From assembly GCF_003287935.1 (NCBI RefSeq), contig NZ_CP030287.1, positions 3,810,267-3,874,266 of the forward strand: 64,000 nucleotides of DNA. The letters are read 5' to 3'. Shown here piece after piece: positions 1 to 8,745 of the stretch (position 1 is its first letter; each line of letters starts with the position of its first letter). Below the pieces are notes generated by a model that had not been told where the DNA came from, did not search any database, and saw only the letters and a program-made list of their open reading frames with translations. The position numbers were made by a program, and so were the translations under genes. Source of the DNA: Streptomyces sp. ICC1 (GTDB taxonomy: Bacteria > Actinomycetota > Actinomycetes > Streptomycetales > Streptomycetaceae).

Positions 1-661
1 TCAGCCGCGGTGGAAGAGACCTACACCTGCCAACCAGTGCCCTTCTCGTGGCGCAGACTCCTGTCCGCCGGGAACCTCCCGGCCCTCGCGCAGCCTGCCA
101 CTTGACGGCGTCGTAGATCGGCGAATCCAAAACCCGCCCGCCGCCTGCCCGCGGGCCTGTGGCACCGCGCTGCGCGGGAACGTTTTTCTGGTCCATGCCC
201 CACCAACGACCCCCCACACGATGCCGTAGCGAGCCGTGACTCACCCGTCACCACCCGTACCCTTCCCACCCGGCCGGCGGCAGGCTCAGGATCCGAAGAG
301 GCGCAGGACGCGCGGGGCGTTGGGCAGATCCTCCGGGACCGGCGCTGTTCCGGTCAGGGGCATCAGGTGCCCGTTGGCACAGTCGCCGGGCTGCTGGTGG
401 TCGATCTCCCAGGCCCGGTCGGCCGGGGTGGAGGCTGAGCTGGTGGCGTATGAGGCTGCCGGCAAGAACGGCACCATTCAACCCACCGTTTCAACAAGAC
501 CTCCCGCCCCCAGCCCCCAGCCCCGGCCGGCCCCGGCGTCAGCATTCTCATCAGAGGCCGCCGTCCCACGACCAGGCAGCAGCCCGGCCGCCGACTTCCC
601 CCGTCACGGGTCCTTCGAGCCGCCGGAGCGTGCGGCCGAGCGGGGGACAGCTGTAGCGGCT
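1..661. other. No supported gene (degenerate left edge)
   Basis: Several short open frames overlap here on both strands, but none has a ribosome site, a recognisable domain or a single frame with consistent G/C third positions. The stretch lies directly upstream of a decayed transposase, so it may be remnant mobile DNA. I cannot assign any part of it. Confidence 0.4.
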
Positions 662-977
662 GGCGTGGAGTTCATCTGCCGGGACCGGGCGGGCGCCTAC
701 GCCGAGGGTGCCCGCCGCGGTGCGCCGAGATACTCACCGACCGTCTGGGTGCAGGCTCCCGGCCTGGATCGACGCAGTCGACGCCAGCCGGCTACACGGC
801 CTCACCGGCTTCGCACTCCACCTGCTCCGGGACCTCACCGCCGTGGCGGCGGGGATCACCCTGCACTGGAGCTCCGGCAGCATCGAGGGAGCCGTGAACC
901 GCATCAAGAAGATCAAAAGGCAGCTCTACGGGCGAGCCGGATTCGAACCACTCCGCAAGATGATCCTGCTTCAGTAG
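662..977 (+). pseudogene. ISL3-family transposase remnant, internally deleted
   Basis: Two pieces of an ISL3-type DDE transposase lie in different frames. The first (about 662-729) reads VEFICRDRAGAYAEGARRG, matching the segment around a catalytic Asp. The second (about 750-977) reads PAWIDAVDASRLHGLTGFAL, then SSGSIEGAVNRIKKIKRQLY and a terminal LRKMILLQ, the usual ISL3 C-terminus. The roughly 200 residues that normally separate them are missing and the frame changes, so the enzyme cannot be functional. I see no terminal inverted repeats. The remnant marks the left end of the window as a site of past insertion and sits just upstream of a phosphotransferase gene with foreign-looking codon use. 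Confidence 0.8.
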
Positions 978-1055
978 CGCTCCGAGACGGCGATCTGTGC
1001 CAGAGCCTCAGAAAGTCACTGGCTTCCCGCTCCCTCTTGCGGTGAGACTGCCGAC

Positions 1056-1964
1056 GTGACGCTTCACGGGGATGAGATCCCAGTCGACGAGACGCTGGTC
1101 CGGTCGCTGCTGAAGGCACAGCGCCCAGAGTGGGCTGACCTGCCGTTGTCGACCGCAGGCGCGGGCACGGACAACACCATGTATCGGCTGGGCGATGACC
1201 TGCTCGTGCGACTCCCACGAACCGCCGACAAGGGACGGGCCGTGCGAAAGGAGCAGGAATGGCTTCCTCGTCTGGCGCCCTTACTCACATCTCCGATTCC
1301 CCAGCCCGTCCACGCCGGGAAGCCCACCAGCGTCTTCCCTCTGGTCTGGTCGGTCTACCGCTGGATTGACGGTGACGAGGCCAGCCCTTCCACCGTCCGG
1401 TACTGGGCAGCCTTCGGAGCCGACCTGGCGGCGGTCGTGAGGGAACTCCACGACGTTGACCTCATGGGTGCGACTCGTGCAGATGACCTCAGCTGGTACC
1501 GCGGCGGCAGCCTGGGTGCATGCGACCAGTGGATCGCCAGGTGTCTCAACGATTGCCGAACCACAGTGGGTTCTGAGCTCGACGTTGACTCCCTAGAACA
1601 GTTGTGGCAAGCCGCGCTCGCACTGCCCGAGCCCTCCGGACCCCACGTCTGGCTCCACGGCGACCTCAAGCCGACCAACCTCTTGGTCCGCGAAGGCAAA
1701 CTCCACGCAGTCATCGACTTCGGAGGACTCTCGGTCGGCTTTCCCGACGCCGAGCACTCCACACTCTGGGACCTCCCACCACAAGCACGACAGGCCTACT
1801 GGGACACCTTGAACCTGGACGATGTGACCTGGGCCCGCGCCCGCGCCTGGGCGATCGCAGTGGGCGTCAGCGGCATCTCCTACTACCGGCACACCTTCCC
1901 CGCGTTCGTTGCCGAGTGCCAAGCACGACTTCGGGCAATCCTCATTGACGCCACCTCTCGTTGA
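1056..1964 (+). CDS. APH/choline-kinase-fold phosphotransferase
   Basis: A 302-residue cytoplasmic protein of the aminoglycoside phosphotransferase superfamily. The catalytic loop is WLHGDLKPTNLLV (about residues 203-215), followed by the metal-binding VIDFGG. The N-lobe shows NTMYRLGDDLLVRLPR, a typical nucleotide-binding hairpin of antibiotic kinases. These enzymes transfer phosphate to hydroxyls of aminoglycosides, macrolides or small metabolites; the substrate here cannot be told from sequence. The GTG start at 1056 gives the best N-terminus, though the ribosome site is weak. Third positions are less G/C-rich than in neighbouring genes, and an in-frame TTA leucine codon lies at 1281-1283. 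In Streptomyces TTA is read only by the bldA tRNA, so expression may be developmentally gated. It sits beside transposase debris, which is consistent with transfer. Confidence 0.8.
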   Translation: MTLHGDEIPVDETLVRSLLKAQRPEWADLPLSTAGAGTDNTMYRLGDDLLVRLPRTADKGRAVRKEQEWLPRLAPLLTSPIPQPVHAGKPTSVFPLVWSVYRWIDGDEASPSTVRYWAAFGADLAAVVRELHDVDLMGATRADDLSWYRGGSLGACDQWIARCLNDCRTTVGSELDVDSLEQLWQAALALPEPSGPHVWLHGDLKPTNLLVREGKLHAVIDFGGLSVGFPDAEHSTLWDLPPQARQAYWDTLNLDDVTWARARAWAIAVGVSGISYYRHTFPAFVAECQARLRAILIDATSR

Positions 1965-2342
1965 GTGGCCTCCCCCGGTCCGAGAGGAACGGGCATACGG
2001 CGCAGGACCAGGGAGGGGGACGGCACGCCGCGCGAAACAGCGTTTGGCGGTGGGTGATCAGGCAGCAGGCGAGTTCGAGGAACGTGACCCAGGGCCCGAG
2101 GGGGCCGCAGGCCGAGAACTCGGCAAAACCGTCCACACCCCCATCCCCTCGTAGCCACAACGCTGCCGATCGTTCGGAAGCCGGCCCGGCCCCGCTCACT
2201 CCTCGTCCGGGGGCTGCCGGATCGCGGCCACGTGGGGGGGCGCTACATGGGTGTGGCGTGCCGCGGCTGGTTTGCCGTGGCACGCCCTTCGGTTCAGTTG
2301 GCGGCAGCTCGCAGGCCCTGTGGAAGTGGCTGCCGGAGTGGG
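1965..2342. other. Intergenic, no supported gene
   Basis: This gap lies between the phosphotransferase gene and the 3' end of the convergent lamin-tail gene. Open frames exist on both strands but overlap each other, lack ribosome sites and match no family I know. I see no strong hairpin. Confidence 0.4.
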
Positions 2343-2819
2343 CTAGGAGCCGTGGTGGTGGCGTCCGCGGCGTCCCCAGGACTCGGTGTCGATGACGTTG
2401 CCGCGGTTGTCGCGGAGGGTGGCGGTGTCGCGCTCGTCCCAGATCTGGTGGCGGCGGTCCTGGTAGACGTCACGGTGGGTGTCGCGGCCCTGGCCGGTGT
2501 GCACCTTGACGCTGGAGCGACCGTCCAAGCGGAAGCCGTTGAAGCGGTAGCGGTTGCCCTGCTTGTCGGTGAGGGTGAAGCCGCGCAGGTCCACGGTGTG
2601 GCGGCCGGTGTTCTTCACCTCGACCCACTCGTTGTTCAGGGCGCGGTTGTCGCGCCCGCGGCCGGCGTTCTCGACGTCACCGATGACGATGGAGGAGTGC
2701 GGGCCGCGGCGGTCGCGCCGGTCGTCGTCGGCGGCGGCAGGCACCGCCGCGGCGCCGACTAGGGCGCCGACGGCCAGGAGGCCGGCGAGAGTACGGCGGG
2801 TGGCGAGAGAAGCAGACAT
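2343..2819 (-). CDS. Secreted lamin-tail domain protein
   Basis: A 158-residue exported protein. Residues 1-31 form a Sec signal (basic TRR, hydrophobic LAGLLAVGALVGAAAVPAAA, cleavage near AAADD). The rest is one lamin tail (LTD) immunoglobulin-like fold: NNEWVEVKNTGRHTVDLRGF is the signature strand pair, followed by FTLTDKQGNRYRF and a C-terminal WDERDTATLRDNRGNVIDT. LTD domains in actinobacteria are typically secreted or attached to larger enzymes; alone, as here, the role is unknown, probably extracellular binding or scaffolding. It has no operon partner. The ATG start has a G-rich site (gaaggggcc) at a suitable distance. The tail is rich in Arg and His. Confidence 0.8.
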   Translation of the reverse strand: MSASLATRRTLAGLLAVGALVGAAAVPAAADDDRRDRRGPHSSIVIGDVENAGRGRDNRALNNEWVEVKNTGRHTVDLRGFTLTDKQGNRYRFNGFRLDGRSSVKVHTGQGRDTHRDVYQDRRHQIWDERDTATLRDNRGNVIDTESWGRRGRHHHGS

Positions 2820-3430
2820 GCAGAAGGCCCCTTCAACAGACAGCCCAGCCCGGCTTCATGCGCGCGGGGTGGACTCCGAACAGTTCCCGGCGTCCTGCCG
2901 AGAAGCCACACTCTGACCCCACACCACGCCCGAAAGCCATGCAAATAGCGCGTGTTACGTAATCCAGACATACTGGCAACTCTCCCTTGTAGACGGCATG
3001 CGTCAAGGCCGCATTGACCCTCACACGCAGCAGTTCTGAGGTATGCCCAGAAGGCTCGTGGACCGCGGCGCCCCGCTCCCCGGCGCCCGGCTTCTCTGCC
3101 ACCGTCGGCCCTGCGCCGTACGGGTTCAATGCCCCGTAACAGCCGCTTCTGCCGTTCTTTCGAACGTCTATAGGCAAGGGGTACTGGCGTACCCCACGAC
3201 CACTTCCGCCCCGAACAGCGAAGAGCGGACCGGCAACCTCATCTGGACCGGCTCGGGGGAGGAACCCATCGCCTTGGACCCGCCACCATGCGCGCCATCG
3301 CATGCATCCTCACCGCACAAGCCGGCCCGATGGACGTCCAACCCGTCACCATCGCCGGATCGCCAGCCCCCTGAGCAGGGCAAAGACGGTGGAGGACGGT
3401 CCTGCAGTGCCGTAGAGTGGGTTTCACCGA
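2820..3430. other. Intergenic upstream of tRNA, no supported gene
   Basis: About 600 bases between the start of the lamin-tail gene and the tRNA. Frames here look like antisense noise. The only feature I would mark is a TAGAGT hexamer at 3413-3418, placed about 13 bases before the tRNA as a -10 box should be; no convincing -35 accompanies it. Confidence 0.45.
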
Positions 3431-3504
3431 CGCGGGGTGGAGCAGTTCGGTAGCTCGCTGGGCTCATAATCCAGAGGTCGCAGGTTCAAATCCTGTCCCC
3501 GCTA
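3431..3504 (+). tRNA. Initiator tRNA-fMet (anticodon CAT)
   Basis: The cloverleaf folds from the sequence: acceptor strands CGCGGGG and CCCCGCT, T-arm GCAGG-TTCAAAT-CCTGT, anticodon loop CTCATAA in a G-rich stem (CTGGG/TCCAG). Position 1 (C) cannot pair with position 72 (T), and the anticodon stem carries the run of G residues; both are hallmarks of the initiator rather than elongator tRNA. The discriminator is A and CCA is not encoded. A TAGAGT box at 3413-3418 is a plausible -10. The gene stands alone and is followed within seven bases by a perfect terminator. Confidence 0.93.
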
Positions 3505-3510
3505 CTGAAC

Positions 3511-3546
3511 AGAAGGGCCCGGATCCACAAGGATCCGGGCCCTTCT
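3511..3546 (+). terminator. Rho-independent-like hairpin after tRNA-fMet
   Basis: A perfect 16-bp stem (3511-3526 with 3531-3546) closes on the 4-base loop acaa. It begins seven bases after the tRNA. No T tract follows, which is usual for high-GC terminators. Confidence 0.85.
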
Positions 3547-4035
3547 GCCATACCCGGGAACGCGGCGGACATCGCGGCACCCTGCCTTGAAGCACTCGAC
3601 GCCGGTGGCACAGCTGCTCAACACGCCGCCGCAGGGTCAGAGTGACGTCTCCGGCGATGGCTCCGACCTGTCAGTAATCACCCCACGTTCGTCCACGCCG
3701 TGGCGCAGGTGCGCCACGCCCGGTGGGTGGCTTTGGCCTGCGGATGGCGGCTACCGGTGGATCACCACGCAGGGAATCGCGGCCTGGCTGGGCGGGGTCG
3801 GATGGGTTCCACCGACCAGGAGGGCGAGGAGGACGGCGATCGCTTCGTTGCGCAGGACGCGGGCGGCCTGCTGGAGCTTGTGCGGATCCGGGAGGGCAGT
3901 GAGAGGGCCACGCACTCGGGCTCCGGGTTCAGGGCTCCGGGTTCAGGCCGTCGAGGGTGACGGCGATCGGGTGGGTTACTGCGGCCGCGGAGGTCAGGGC
4001 GTGGAGGCGTGCGCTCGGTGTGGGTCAGGTGGGGG
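3547..4035. other. Intergenic, no supported gene; 14-bp tandem duplication
   Basis: Nearly 490 bases separate the tRNA terminator from the stop of the STAND gene. Overlapping frames on both strands show no domain or ribosome site. A 14-base unit, gggctccgggttca, is duplicated in tandem at 3918-3945. Nothing else is evident. Confidence 0.4.
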
Positions 4036-7000
4036 TCAGGTGGGGCAGAGCGTCTTCGGCAGGCCCTTGGGGAGTACCGCGCGTTCGTCCGCGTCGAGCT
4101 CGCGTCCGAAGACGGCGCACAGGTGGCGTTTCCAGAGCGCGGGGTCGAGGCGCAGGAGCCGCATCCTCCCACCGTCCGGAGAGGTCATCAGGAGTGACCT
4201 GCCCTGATCGGCCCCCGCGAGGAAGCTCCGCCTCTCGCCGAGGTCGTAGGAGTCGTTGCGCACGGGGTCGGCTCCCCGCTGGAAGAGGACGGACTTCCCG
4301 TTGGCCAGGTAGAAGCCGGAGCCGGAGCCCTCCAGCGCGCCCGCGGTCCATCGGTTGGCGACCAGCGGTCCGATCGGGCCCAGCACCCGCTGTGTCGGCC
4401 GTCCGTGCTTGAGGCTCCACATCTCCACCATGCTGCCGGAGGTCAGGAGCAGGGCGAACTTCTGGTCCGGGTGCACCACGAAGGAGATGACGTCCTGGCG
4501 GCCCAGGTCAACCCGCAGCGACTCGTCCTCCTTGCCCGTGCGCAGGTCGATCGTGCGGAAGGTCGTCTCGCCCACCAGGTGGACCTGTACGAACCCCGGC
4601 CGCCGGAGCGGTCCTACGGTGAAGGCCGGCATCTGTGCCGCTTCGCGCCGCAGGTCCCGTACGTCGAGCGGCGCCGACAGGCGTTCGCCGGTCTCGGCGT
4701 TCCAGTGTTCGACGAGGGGCCCCGACACCGTCATGACCTCCTTGTCGCCGGTGAAGTGGAACTCCACCAGCTCGGGGTTCCCGCCCTTGTCGGCACCCGG
4801 CTTGGGCGGCTTGGGCGGCTTGGCCGTCCTGAACTCCGTCACCTTGCGCAGGCCCGGGAGGGCCCGGATCACGATGCGGTTCTCGTCGGCCACGTCGGCC
4901 ACCAGCGTTTCGCCGCGGTTGGCGGCCAGGGGTTGCTTCGCGTTCGGCGGGATCTTCGCGTCAGTGGTGACCTCGGCCAGGGTCTTTCCGGCCGCCGCCG
5001 TCTCCGCGACCCGTAGCCGGTCGCCGTCCTCGCCCACGCGGACCACCATCGACTTGCCGTGGTCCAGGAGTTCCGGAGGGCTGAGCACAGTTGCCCCGTC
5101 CGATTCCCACAGGAGACTGCCGGTCACGGCGGTCTCGGCCGTGGTGACCACCACGGGGGCGTCGGGACCACCCAGGAGGGGCAGATGGGGGGCGGACCTC
5201 TCCGTCCGCCCTACGAACCGCTTCGCCACCGTTCCCGTCCGGGTGTCGATGGTGGCCCAGTATCCGCCCCGCCCCACGGCGAAGCGGTCTCCCGCCATGT
5301 CGAAGGCGACGTCCAGACAGCTCTCGTTGCTGCCCGGGGGCGTGTAGCGGATCAGTTCACGGCCATCGGTGACGCCGATGATCTGGTAGACGGCCTTCTC
5401 CGTCGTGTCTTCGCCTTCGTTTCGGCAGACGGCGAGGACCTGGCCGTTCCCCGAGACCCCGACCGCCTGGCGGGAGGGCGCGGGTGCGGTGAGCTCGCGC
5501 GTCTTGCCCGTACGCAGGTCGACCGCAACGGTGCTCAGGGTGAGGTCCTTCAGCAACTGAGTCGTCTCGCCGACGAGCGTGTCCTCGTCGGCGAACCACA
5601 CTTGCGACAGCTCGGGCATCCCCTCCGGAAGTTGCCGGAGCTGTCCTGTCCTCAGGTCCCCGACCCTCGGACGCCGATCGACCCCCGTCACGACGACCTG
5701 TTGGCCGCTCGGGGAGAAACCCGCCTTGTGGTCGCCCGTGGGCGCTCCGACGCTGACCTGCTCGAACCCGCCGCCGCGGAGCGGCCGCGCGGGGCCGAGG
5801 ACGTCCTTCGCCGTGGGGTCCACCTCGTGCCAGATCGGGGCTCCGGTCTGCTCCAGCATGTAGGCGATCTTCCGGCCGTCCCCGCTGACCATCGGAGAAT
5901 GGCCGTTGCCCGTGAGGTTGAGGTAGCGGCGCGTGGTCCGTCCGTCGGGGGTCCTTACGAACAGCGTCGCGCGCCCCAGGCTCGACGTCACGAGCGTCAC
6001 CCCGCCGTCGGAGCTCATCGCGGTCGCCGCGATCTCACCCTGGGCTCCGGTCAGCGACCAGGAGACGTCCTGCACCGCGTTGTACCTGCGCAGCATCGCG
6101 TTGCGGGCCTCCTGTGTCGGCGAGACCTCGTAGGCGGCCACGGACGCGAGCGAGGCGAGTCCCTGATCGGTGGTGGCCATCCCGTCCGAGAGGGTGGCCA
6201 GGGCGCGGGAACGTCCCTCCGCGGCCCGTTCCTCGGTGACATCGCGCTGGTGGAGGATGAAGGTCCCGAGGCCCACGATCGCCGACAGCACCACGGCGAC
6301 AGCGGTCCACCCCGCGCGTGCACGGCGGCGCAGACGGGCGCTGCGGCGCCGCGCCTGCGCCAGGAACTCCTTCTCCCCTTCGCCGAGCTCGTTTTCGCGG
6401 TCGCCGAGCCAGGTCCTGATGACGCGCAGTTGGAATGCTCCCGGCAGGAGCCCGGCGGGCCTTCCGTCCCTTTCCCAGCGGTCCCGGTCGTGGCTCAGCT
6501 CCGCCCGGCCGGCGAGGAGCTTGGCGTCCTCGGCAACCTGCCGGCGCAGGACCGGCCAGGTGGCGATCAGCGATTCGTGGGCGAGTTCGGCGGTCTCCGG
6601 TTCGCCCCGACCTCCGTGCAGGACGAGGAGGCGGCGATCGGCCAGTGCCTGTGCGATGCGCCAGCGCTCCTCGCCCGCCTCCTGCCGGGAGAGCCTGCGC
6701 CGCAGCGGCAGCGTGCCTCCGGGGAGCATCCGTACGAGGCTGGTGAGCAGGCCCAGCGCTTCGCGCTCCACCTCCGCCCGATCTCCGACGCATGCCTTCC
6801 AGGCCTTGTCGGAATGGGATTCGAGGGCGCCGGACACTCCGCCCATCGCCTCGTACCGCGTGGCCAGCAGGCGGCCCCCGGACTGCCCCTCCCACAACTG
6901 CTGCAGCACGAACCCGAGCAGGGGCAGGATCCCCGGATCGCCCCCCGTGTCCTCCAGGATCCGCCGGTCGAGCCCCGGGTCGTAGGTCACGGAGGGGACC

Positions 7001-8277
7001 CGCTCCAGCGGCTTGGTGATCGCCGCCTCCAACTGCTCCCGGGTCATGGGGGTGAGCGGCAGCGCCACGCCGTCGTGCAGCGCCGGGCCCAGGCGCGGGT
7101 GCTTCAGCACGGCGTCCATGAAGTCGGAGCGCAGCACCACCAGGACACGGAGCCCGTCTCCCGCCGGGCGCCGCGAGAACAGCAGGTCGGCGCACTCGTT
7201 CAACTTGGCTTCGGAGTCGTCTCCCAGGAGGGCTTCGGCCTGGTCGAGTACGACGACGAGCTTGCCGTCCGTCAGGCCCCGGCCCCGGTCCCCGCCTTGG
7301 CCCCCGTCCTGGCCCCCGCCTTGGCCCCCGCCCTGGCTCCGGACCCGGTGGAAGGTGTCGACGAGACCGATGCCCGCGAGCCAGCGCTCCACCGTGTCGG
7401 GGTCATGCCCGGAGGAGGACGCGGCGGACAGTTCGGTGGCGAGGGCGGAGAGGGGGGACGAGAGCCGGCCGGCGTTCAGCGTGAGCACCTCGTACCCCTC
7501 CTGGCGCATGCGGGGCAGTACGCCCGCCAGCGCGAGGGAGGACTTGCCGCAGCCCGAGGGCCCGTACAGGGTGACGACCCCGCGGTCGCCCTTCAGGGCC
7601 GTGACCACGTGGTCGGCGTCCTCGTCCCGCCCGAAGTAGACGTCGCCGTCCGTCTCCAGGAACGGCTTCAGCCCGCGGAAGGGTGAGGGCGGCAGTACGA
7701 CCCGGGCCAGCTCGGGGATCTCGCGCAGGATGGCCCGGGTCCGCAGTACGTAGCCCTGCTGGGTGTCCCGCTCGGGCTGGGCCGCGACCATGAGGCCGAC
7801 CACGGCGCCTTCCTCCGTGTCCCACACCGGGCTGCCGCTGAACCCCCGCCTGATGTGCGGCGACACCCCGTCGGCCCGGGACAGCTGGAGCCAGCCCTCG
7901 CTGGTGCCTCCGGCGAACCGGCCCCGGAACCAGGTCTCACCGGGCTCGCCGTCCGTGAACCCCACCGCGAGCGCCCCGTGTTCCAGGACGCTTTCGGGAT
8001 CGGCCATGGGCAGCAGCCGTACGTCGCTGACCGGCTCGGTCAGCCGCAGGACGGCGATGTCACCCGCCCGGCCCGAGCGGATGGGCACCCAGTTCTCGAC
8101 CACGGCCGGCCACTGCCACGGCCCTTCGCCGTCGGTGCGGCCCTCGTCGAGCGGAAGGTCCACCGTGACCGCGGCCCCGGTGAGGTCCTCCTCCCGGGGG
8201 CGCCCCGCCGCGTCCGACACCACGTGCGTGCAGGTCAGTACCAGATCCCGGAAGGCCGAGCCCACCTCCCCCGACAC
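4036..8277 (-). CDS. Trypsin-nSTAND1 NTPase-TM-beta-propeller protein, 5' end truncated
   Basis: A giant multidomain protein, about 1413 residues from the in-frame GTG at 8277. A trypsin-like protease comes first: His in LTCTHVV (residue 18), Asp in GDIAVLRL (73), Ser in GFSGSPVW (147). Next is an nSTAND1 entry motif (VYFGRDEDAD), a P-loop GPSGCGKSS (about 238-247) and Walker B LVVVLDQAEALL. A single TM segment lies near 655-677, then a C-terminal propeller of loosely conserved WD40-like blades. The known logic of STAND proteins is ligand sensing by repeats, NTP-driven assembly and activation of the N-terminal effector; such protease fusions are proposed to act in conflict or signalling. A Gly/Gln-rich insert lies between Walker A and B. 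Only 17 residues precede the catalytic His, fewer than the fold needs, and further upstream the frame is antisense to another coding fragment. The true start is therefore lost or displaced. It may be inactive. Confidence 0.75.
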   Translation of the reverse strand: MSGEVGSAFRDLVLTCTHVVSDAAGRPREEDLTGAAVTVDLPLDEGRTDGEGPWQWPAVVENWVPIRSGRAGDIAVLRLTEPVSDVRLLPMADPESVLEHGALAVGFTDGEPGETWFRGRFAGGTSEGWLQLSRADGVSPHIRRGFSGSPVWDTEEGAVVGLMVAAQPERDTQQGYVLRTRAILREIPELARVVLPPSPFRGLKPFLETDGDVYFGRDEDADHVVTALKGDRGVVTLYGPSGCGKSSLALAGVLPRMRQEGYEVLTLNAGRLSSPLSALATELSAASSSGHDPDTVERWLAGIGLVDTFHRVRSQGGGQGGGQDGGQGGDRGRGLTDGKLVVVLDQAEALLGDDSEAKLNECADLLFSRRPAGDGLRVLVVLRSDFMDAVLKHPRLGPALHDGVALPLTPMTREQLEAAITKPLERVPSVTYDPGLDRRILEDTGGDPGILPLLGFVLQQLWEGQSGGRLLATRYEAMGGVSGALESHSDKAWKACVGDRAEVEREALGLLTSLVRMLPGGTLPLRRRLSRQEAGEERWRIAQALADRRLLVLHGGRGEPETAELAHESLIATWPVLRRQVAEDAKLLAGRAELSHDRDRWERDGRPAGLLPGAFQLRVIRTWLGDRENELGEGEKEFLAQARRRSARLRRRARAGWTAVAVVLSAIVGLGTFILHQRDVTEERAAEGRSRALATLSDGMATTDQGLASLASVAAYEVSPTQEARNAMLRRYNAVQDVSWSLTGAQGEIAATAMSSDGGVTLVTSSLGRATLFVRTPDGRTTRRYLNLTGNGHSPMVSGDGRKIAYMLEQTGAPIWHEVDPTAKDVLGPARPLRGGGFEQVSVGAPTGDHKAGFSPSGQQVVVTGVDRRPRVGDLRTGQLRQLPEGMPELSQVWFADEDTLVGETTQLLKDLTLSTVAVDLRTGKTRELTAPAPSRQAVGVSGNGQVLAVCRNEGEDTTEKAVYQIIGVTDGRELIRYTPPGSNESCLDVAFDMAGDRFAVGRGGYWATIDTRTGTVAKRFVGRTERSAPHLPLLGGPDAPVVVTTAETAVTGSLLWESDGATVLSPPELLDHGKSMVVRVGEDGDRLRVAETAAAGKTLAEVTTDAKIPPNAKQPLAANRGETLVADVADENRIVIRALPGLRKVTEFRTAKPPKPPKPGADKGGNPELVEFHFTGDKEVMTVSGPLVEHWNAETGERLSAPLDVRDLRREAAQMPAFTVGPLRRPGFVQVHLVGETTFRTIDLRTGKEDESLRVDLGRQDVISFVVHPDQKFALLLTSGSMVEMWSLKHGRPTQRVLGPIGPLVANRWTAGALEGSGSGFYLANGKSVLFQRGADPVRNDSYDLGERRSFLAGADQGRSLLMTSPDGGRMRLLRLDPALWKRHLCAVFGRELDADERAVLPKGLPKTLCPT

Positions 8278-8281
8278 CGGA

Positions 8282-8599
8282 TACAAGTTCGACCTGAAGA
8301 CCGGCAAGGTGGTCTCCGCGGAGACGGCCGCCTGGTATTTGGCGCGCGACGGCCAGGCCTTCCTGCCGTCCGAGGAGTCGGACGCCTTCGTGGCCGATGC
8401 CGGGGAGTTGTCGGTGGACGCCTGCGTCCGCGGGATCGAGACGCGGCCGGCCGCCGCCCTGCCCTTCGGCGCGCTCGCGAAGGCGAGGCCGTTCTGCGTG
8501 CACAGTCCGGACCGGAGCGAGATCGCGATCGTGCGGCTGGTCGAGGCCTCCCCCGACGGCGCCGTCACCATCTCCGCGGACCATTACCGCCGGAGCTGA
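8282..8599 (+). pseudogene. Orphan 3' fragment of a Streptomyces conserved gene
   Basis: From 8282 to the TGA at 8597-8599 the plus frame has almost exclusively G/C third positions and reads as a protein C-terminus of 105 residues: YKFDLKTGKVVSAETAAWYL, then GIETRPAAALPFGALAKARP and FCVHSPDRSEIAIVRLV, ending SADHYRRS. From memory, similar C-termini occur in Streptomyces hypothetical proteins. No start codon with a ribosome site precedes it: immediately upstream lies the 5'-truncated, oppositely oriented protease-STAND gene. The fragment is a remnant left by the event that joined the two genes back to back near 8268-8282. Confidence 0.65.
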
Positions 8600-8650
8600 A
8601 GCCCCCGCGGAGCGGGGCCCGGCAGCGCCCGACCCGAGGGGCCGAACCTG

Positions 8651-8680
8651 TACGGACCTGCACGGACCTGCACGGACCTG
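8651..8680 (+). repeat. Decamer tandem repeat (3 copies)
   Basis: Three near-identical decamers (tacggacctg, then cacggacctg twice) lie in the gap before the ATP-grasp gene. A related decamer array occurs at 30976-31040, also between genes. Confidence 0.8.
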
Positions 8681-8745
8681 CACCGGCCGACCCGGACCGC
8701 CAAATCCGGGTGACGCCCGGCCGGGGCGTTCGGCAGGATCACCGC

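Noticed and set aside
3431..3504. Elongator tRNA-Met
   Set aside because: Unpaired position 1-72 and the G run in the anticodon stem identify the initiator.
3547..4035. Integrated element at the tRNA-fMet 3' end
   Set aside because: No integrase gene and no repeat of the tRNA 3' end that I could find in the window.
5059..7686. 875-residue plus-strand frame
   Set aside because: Antisense shadow of the protease-STAND gene in high GC; no domain.
8278..8571. Extension of the protease-STAND frame to ATG 8571
   Set aside because: These codons are antisense to a plus-strand coding fragment with strong codon bias, and the residues added (MVTAPSGEASTSRT...) have no family match.
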